Shown here piece by piece: positions 60,432 through 64,000 of a DNA stretch of 64,000 nt. A program made the translations under genes and the position numbers. The notes beneath the pieces are model-generated. The model saw nothing but the letters and a program-made list of their open reading frames with translations. It was not told the origin of the DNA and did no database searches. This stretch comes from AG-12 sp027339635 (GTDB lineage Bacteria; Chloroflexota; Dormibacteria; Aeolococcales; Bog-877): contig DAHWNZ010000008.1 in the NCBI GenBank assembly GCA_027339635.1, positions 1-64,000 on the forward strand, written 5' to 3'. Every line of letters starts with the position of its first letter. Position 1 is the stretch's first letter.

Positions 60432-62354
60432 ATGGCCAAGACCGTAGGAATTGACCTGGGTACCACCAACTCGGTGGTGGCTGTCATGGAGGCTGGGGAG
60501 CCTGTTGTCATCCCCAACACTGAAGGTGGGCGCACGACCCCCTCGGTGGTGGCGTTCACCAAGGACGGCAACCGTCTGGTCGGGCAGCTGGCTCGGCGCC
60601 AGGCGGCCGTCAACCCCGAGAACACCATCTACTCGATAAAGCGCTTCATGGGGCGTCTCTTCAACGAGGTGGAGGGAGAGCGGAAGATAGTGCCCTACAA
60701 GGTGGTCTCGGGCAAGGACGGCCGGGCCGAGGTAGCGGTCGAGGGGAGCAACTACACCCCAGAACAGATCTCGGCCATGATCCTGCAGAAGCTGAAGGGG
60801 GACGCCGAGGCGTACCTGGGTGAGAAGGTGACCGATGCGGTGATCACCGTGCCGGCCTATTTCAACGACGCCCAGCGGCAGGCGACCAAGAATGCCGGCC
60901 AGATCGCTGGATTGACGGTTCTGCGCATCATCAACGAGCCCACCGCGGCCGCCCTGGCCTACGGGCTGGACCGCAAGGAGTCTGAGAAGATCCTGGTGTT
61001 CGACCTCGGTGGCGGGACGTTCGACGTCTCCATCCTCGAGGTCGGTGAAGGGGTGTTCGAGGTGAAGTCGACCAATGGCGACACCCACCTGGGAGGCGAC
61101 GACTACGATCGTCGCATCGTCGACTGGATGGCAGAGGAGTTCAAGCGGGACCAGGGGATCGATCTGAAGTCCGATCGCCAGGCGCTGCAGAGGCTCACCG
61201 AAGCCGCCGAGAAGGCGAAGATAGAGCTCTCCCAGCTGCAGGAGACCCAGATCAACCTGCCCTTCGTGACCGCTGATCAGAACGGTCCCAAGCACCTCGA
61301 TCTGAAGTTGTCGCGGTCGAAGTTTGAGCAGCTCACGGCGGACCTGACGGACCGCTGCCGCGGGCCGTTCGAGAATGCGCTGAAGGACGCCAACATGCGG
61401 CTTGAGGATCTGGACGAGGTGATCCTGGTCGGTGGGTCCACCAGGATGCCAGTGATCCAAGAGCTGGTCAAGACCATGACCGGCAAGGAGCCTCACCGAG
61501 GAGTCAACCCCGACGAGGTGGTGGCGGTGGGGGCAGCCATTCAAGCGGGTGTGCTCAAGGGGGAGGTCAAGGACGTGCTGCTCCTGGATGTGACCCCGCT
61601 CTCTCTTGGGATCATGACCGAGGGTGAGGTCAACACCAAGCTGATCGAGCGCAACACGACCATTCCCACCAGCAAGAGCCAGGTCTTCTCCACGGCCGCG
61701 GACAACCAGCCGTCGGTGGAGATCGTGGTCCTTCAGGGCGAGCGGCCGATGGCCCGCGATAACAGGACCCTGGGGCGATTCATGCTTGACGGGATCCCGC
61801 CCGCCCCCAGGGGAATGCCGCAGGTGGAGGTCACCTTCGACATCGATGCCAACGGCATTCTCAACGTCACCGCCAAGGACCGCGGCACCGGGCGAGAGCA
61901 GAAGGTGACGATCACCGGATCCACCACCCTCCAGAAGGAGGAGGTGGAGCGCATGGTGAAGGAGGCCGAGGTCAATGCCGAGGACGACCGCCGCAAGGCG
62001 GAAGGAATCGCTCTGCGCAACCGTTGCGACTCGTTGGTCTACAGCTCGGAGAAGACCATGCGCGACCACGGAGACAAGATCAGCGCCGAACTCCGCGATG
62101 AGATAAGTCAGAAGATTGAGGCTCTGAAGTCGGCGGTGGCGGCCCAGGACACCAGTGACATGGAGAGCCGTGAGAAGGAGCTCTCGGCGGCCATCCAAAA
62201 GGTGGGTGAGGCCATTTACGCCAATGCGCCCGCCTCAACGCCCTCACCCGACGGCCAGCCTGCGGCGGCAGGAGAGGACATTCCTCCAGCCTCCGGCGGC
62301 GGCGGAGCAGGGGCGGATGGTGACGTGGTGGACGCCGAGTTCAAGGAAGTTTGA
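60432..62354 (+). CDS. dnaK: Chaperone protein DnaK (Hsp70)
   Basis: A 640-residue Hsp70 with standard domains. KTVGIDLGTTNSVVAVMEAG is the phosphate-1 loop; VFDLGGGTFDVSILEV and ILVGGSTRMPVIQEL are the phosphate-2 and adenosine motifs. LLLDVTPLSLGIMTEGEV is the linker. The substrate domain follows, ending in the usual DVVDAEFKEV tail. ATG at 60432 follows CGGAGGT. No grpE or dnaJ is adjacent. Its stop overlaps the start of an alpha/beta hydrolase (TTGA). Confidence 0.97.
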   Translation: MAKTVGIDLGTTNSVVAVMEAGEPVVIPNTEGGRTTPSVVAFTKDGNRLVGQLARRQAAVNPENTIYSIKRFMGRLFNEVEGERKIVPYKVVSGKDGRAEVAVEGSNYTPEQISAMILQKLKGDAEAYLGEKVTDAVITVPAYFNDAQRQATKNAGQIAGLTVLRIINEPTAAALAYGLDRKESEKILVFDLGGGTFDVSILEVGEGVFEVKSTNGDTHLGGDDYDRRIVDWMAEEFKRDQGIDLKSDRQALQRLTEAAEKAKIELSQLQETQINLPFVTADQNGPKHLDLKLSRSKFEQLTADLTDRCRGPFENALKDANMRLEDLDEVILVGGSTRMPVIQELVKTMTGKEPHRGVNPDEVVAVGAAIQAGVLKGEVKDVLLLDVTPLSLGIMTEGEVNTKLIERNTTIPTSKSQVFSTAADNQPSVEIVVLQGERPMARDNRTLGRFMLDGIPPAPRGMPQVEVTFDIDANGILNVTAKDRGTGREQKVTITGSTTLQKEEVERMVKEAEVNAEDDRRKAEGIALRNRCDSLVYSSEKTMRDHGDKISAELRDEISQKIEALKSAVAAQDTSDMESREKELSAAIQKVGEAIYANAPASTPSPDGQPAAAGEDIPPASGGGGAGADGDVVDAEFKEV

Positions 62355-63385
62355 GGGGCCCACTGAGGCCTGGGGTTCTCATCGGGGGAGCCCTGGGCCT
62401 TGGGGCACTGGGCTACGCCGGGGCTCTGGGCTGGGCGCGCCGTCCGGCGTCGGCCAAGGTGTCCGAGCCTGAACTGGAGGCCCTGATCCGGGAGCGCCTC
62501 GAGCGCAGTGGAGCTTGTGGCCAACACCTGTATCTGGGCACGAGGTGGGGCCGCATACACGCTCTAGAGACCGGCCGGCGCGGCGACTGGGTGCTCTTCC
62601 TGCACGGATTGGGAGCCAGCGCCGCAAGTTATTCCCAACTGCTGGCTGAACTGTCCCACACCCACCGGGTCCTGGCCGTGGATCTCCCGGGCGCCGGCCT
62701 CAGCGACCCCGTCCGGTTTACTGGGCATCCTCGTGCTCCCTGGGTCGATGTGATCTCGGAGGTAGCCGCAGCCAGGAGCCTGGGGAGATTTCACCTGGTG
62801 GGTCACTCGATGGGCGGGCTTGCGGCTGGAGCCTATGCCGTGGAGCGTCCCGACTCCGTTGCGAGTCTGGTCATGCTGGCCCCGGTCGGGCTGGCGGAGT
62901 CTCCTCCGTTGACCTGGCTGGCCGCCTCCATACCGGGTTTGGCAGACCTGACGGCTGCCCTTGACCGTGGCGCGATGGAGCGCCAGTGGGCCAGGGGGGA
63001 TGCTGACGTCCGCGGCCTGCCTGGTGGCCCAGTAGAGGTTGGCCCCGACCCTGACGGCTACCGGCTGCAGGTGAGTCGCCGCTTCGCTGGTGGCTCCGAT
63101 ATGAACGCCTTCGCCCGTCTCCTGGGACCGCTCGGATTTCACCCCGACTCCCATCTGCTCCCGGGGCTTGGGGTGATCGCCGGCCGGGTGACGGTCGTCT
63201 TCGGTGCCGATGATAGGAAGGTCGAACCGGCTGCGGCCCAAGCTCAGCTGGCCCACTACCCGGGGATCGAGCTCAGGGTGATCCCTGGGTGGGGACACCT
63301 GTTCCCCTTCCTACAACCGGAGCTGACGGCCGAAGTCCTGAAAGTCGCCTTCACCAAATCTCCCTCATCCGCCGGCGCCGCCTGA
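62351..63385 (+). CDS. Alpha/beta hydrolase with N-terminal membrane anchor (copy 1)
   Basis: A 344-residue hydrolase from TTG at 62351 (TTGA overlap with dnaK). An N-terminal hydrophobic helix (VLIGGALGLGALGYAGALGW) is followed by the catalytic domain: VLFLHGLGASAASYSQLL (oxyanion region), HLVGHSMGGLAAGAY (nucleophile serine), VTVVFGADDRKVEP (acid) and IPGWGHLFPF (histidine). The triad is complete. Substrate unknown. It is the first of two tandem paralogues. Confidence 0.85.
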   Translation: MRGPLRPGVLIGGALGLGALGYAGALGWARRPASAKVSEPELEALIRERLERSGACGQHLYLGTRWGRIHALETGRRGDWVLFLHGLGASAASYSQLLAELSHTHRVLAVDLPGAGLSDPVRFTGHPRAPWVDVISEVAAARSLGRFHLVGHSMGGLAAGAYAVERPDSVASLVMLAPVGLAESPPLTWLAASIPGLADLTAALDRGAMERQWARGDADVRGLPGGPVEVGPDPDGYRLQVSRRFAGGSDMNAFARLLGPLGFHPDSHLLPGLGVIAGRVTVVFGADDRKVEPAAAQAQLAHYPGIELRVIPGWGHLFPFLQPELTAEVLKVAFTKSPSSAGAA

Positions 63386-63391
63386 AACGAC

Positions 63392-63418
63392 CTCGCACCG
63401 GCTGCGAGCCTGATCAGG
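63392..63418. terminator. Possible hairpins between hydrolase genes
   Basis: CTCGCA-CCGGC-TGCGAG (63392-63408) forms a 6-bp stem immediately followed by the palindrome CCTGATCAGG (63409-63418). It lies just after the first hydrolase stop; no T-tract follows. It may attenuate read-through into the second hydrolase. Confidence 0.3.
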
Positions 63419-63505
63419 CACGCCATCCATGGCGATGAGACCCCCATCGTCGGGTTTTGCGGTTTGTCAAAATGGACAGCAGCAGCAACACGTCGGGGAG
63501 GTTTT

Positions 63506-64000
63506 GTGAAGCCGACCAGACTCGGCCTGACGATCGGGCTCGGCGCCGGCGCGGTCGCCTCTGCGGGCTATGCGTCGGCGGTCAGCTTGGCCCGGCGGCC
63601 CCTGTCGCCTGTGGCCCCGGACTCCGCCATTGAGGAGGCCCTCGACTCGTGGCTGGCAGAGATTGGTGTGGTCGGGCGCCACCACTACGTGCCCAGCTCC
63701 GCCGGTCGAATCCATGCGCTCGAGGTCGGTCACGGCGATGCGCCGCTGATATTTCTCCACGGCCTCGGAGCCAGCGCCGGAGAGTATGCCGCGCTGCTGG
63801 CTCGCTTGGGCACCCACTTCCGGGTGCTTGGCATAGACCGGCCCGGTGGTGGACTCAGCGACCCGGTCCAGTTCCAGGGGCACCCGCGACGACCCTGGAA
63901 CGAGGCGGTACTAGCCGTCGCGGATGAACTGGGGATCAAGCGTTTCGACTTGGTCGGCCATTCCCTCGGGGGCCTGGCCGCTGGCGGCCTCGCCATCGAT
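63506..64000 (+). CDS. Alpha/beta hydrolase with N-terminal membrane anchor (copy 2, truncated by window end)
   Basis: The partial frame starts with GTG at 63506, 4 nt after the purine run GGGGAGG (63495-63501), and runs open to the window edge (165 codons). It repeats the architecture of the preceding gene: an N-terminal helix (LGLTIGLGAGAVASAGYASA), LIFLHGLGASAGEYAALL and DLVGHSLGGLAAGG, the nucleophile serine. The acid and histidine lie beyond the window. It is a tandem duplicate of the 62351 gene. Confidence 0.82.
   Translation, partial: MKPTRLGLTIGLGAGAVASAGYASAVSLARRPLSPVAPDSAIEEALDSWLAEIGVVGRHHYVPSSAGRIHALEVGHGDAPLIFLHGLGASAGEYAALLARLGTHFRVLGIDRPGGGLSDPVQFQGHPRRPWNEAVLAVADELGIKRFDLVGHSLGGLAAGGLAID

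Noticed and set aside
1..64000. Prophage, transposon, CRISPR array or genomic island.
   Set aside because: No integrase, transposase, phage structural gene, direct-repeat array or obvious composition break was recognised.

Overview
This 64 kb window is high-GC bacterial chromosome that is almost entirely coding. Genes frequently start with GTG or TTG, and many pairs are coupled by 4-bp stop/start overlaps (ATGA, GTGA, TTGA). No rRNA, tRNA, CRISPR array, transposase or prophage was recognised. The clues to lineage are a LexA box of the CGAAC-N4-GTTCG type, an AdnAB-like pair of helicase-nucleases, a split ImuA/ImuB/DnaE2 mutasome with a DUF6504 gene, a menaquinone/ubiquinone methyltransferase, an archaeal-type Asd and a fused two-unit ABC exporter. 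Together they suggest a Gram-positive-related or Terrabacteria lineage (Actinomycetota, Chloroflexota or Dormibacterota-like). The phylum cannot be fixed from this sequence alone.

Layout. 0-7 kb: a TetR regulator, a flippase-like membrane protein, and the aspartate-family amino acid genes: thrC-thrB-lysC on the minus strand, each overlapping the next by 4 bp, with asd diverging from thrC. 7-18.6 kb: housekeeping and transport genes (exonuclease III, an ABC exporter, pyruvate phosphate dikinase, a universal stress protein, an MFS carrier, a DinB-fold protein, an aldehyde dehydrogenase, a second TetR). 18.7-25.1 kb: two overlapping genes that each encode a UvrD-like motor plus a RecB-like nuclease. 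25.5-30 kb: a VOC protein, a secreted fibronectin-III protein with a sortase-like tail, an SCP2 protein, an NDUFA9-like dehydrogenase and HU.

30-47 kb is dominated by DNA repair. imuA-imuB-DUF6504 is driven by a promoter whose 17-bp spacer contains a perfect LexA box. It is followed by ftsH, an sbcD-like/sbcC-like pair and a DUF429 protein, then a MarR/fused-ABC-exporter operon diverging from dnaE2. The DnaE2 polymerase acids are intact but its PHP metal ligands are lost. With xth and HU, most steps of break resection and translesion synthesis are represented, although dnaE2 lies about 11 kb from its imuAB partners.

47-64 kb: a BASS-type transporter, a glycosyltransferase-GtrA protein with an extra C-terminal domain, a glutaredoxin, an MBL-fold protein with a zinc ribbon, an LLM oxidoreductase, an EEP phosphoesterase, a divergent nucleoside phosphorylase overlapping ubiE/menG, a ThuA-Gfo/Idh fusion followed by a second Gfo/Idh enzyme, a GH5 endoglycoceramidase-like enzyme, dnaK, and two tandem membrane-anchored alpha/beta hydrolases. 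The second hydrolase runs off the end of the window.

The strongest candidate system is the LexA-controlled imuA-imuB-DUF6504 operon plus the distant PHP-dead dnaE2. Its core is a known mutasome. The role of the small DUF6504 protein, the separate dnaE2 control region and the degenerate motifs are the parts worth following up.
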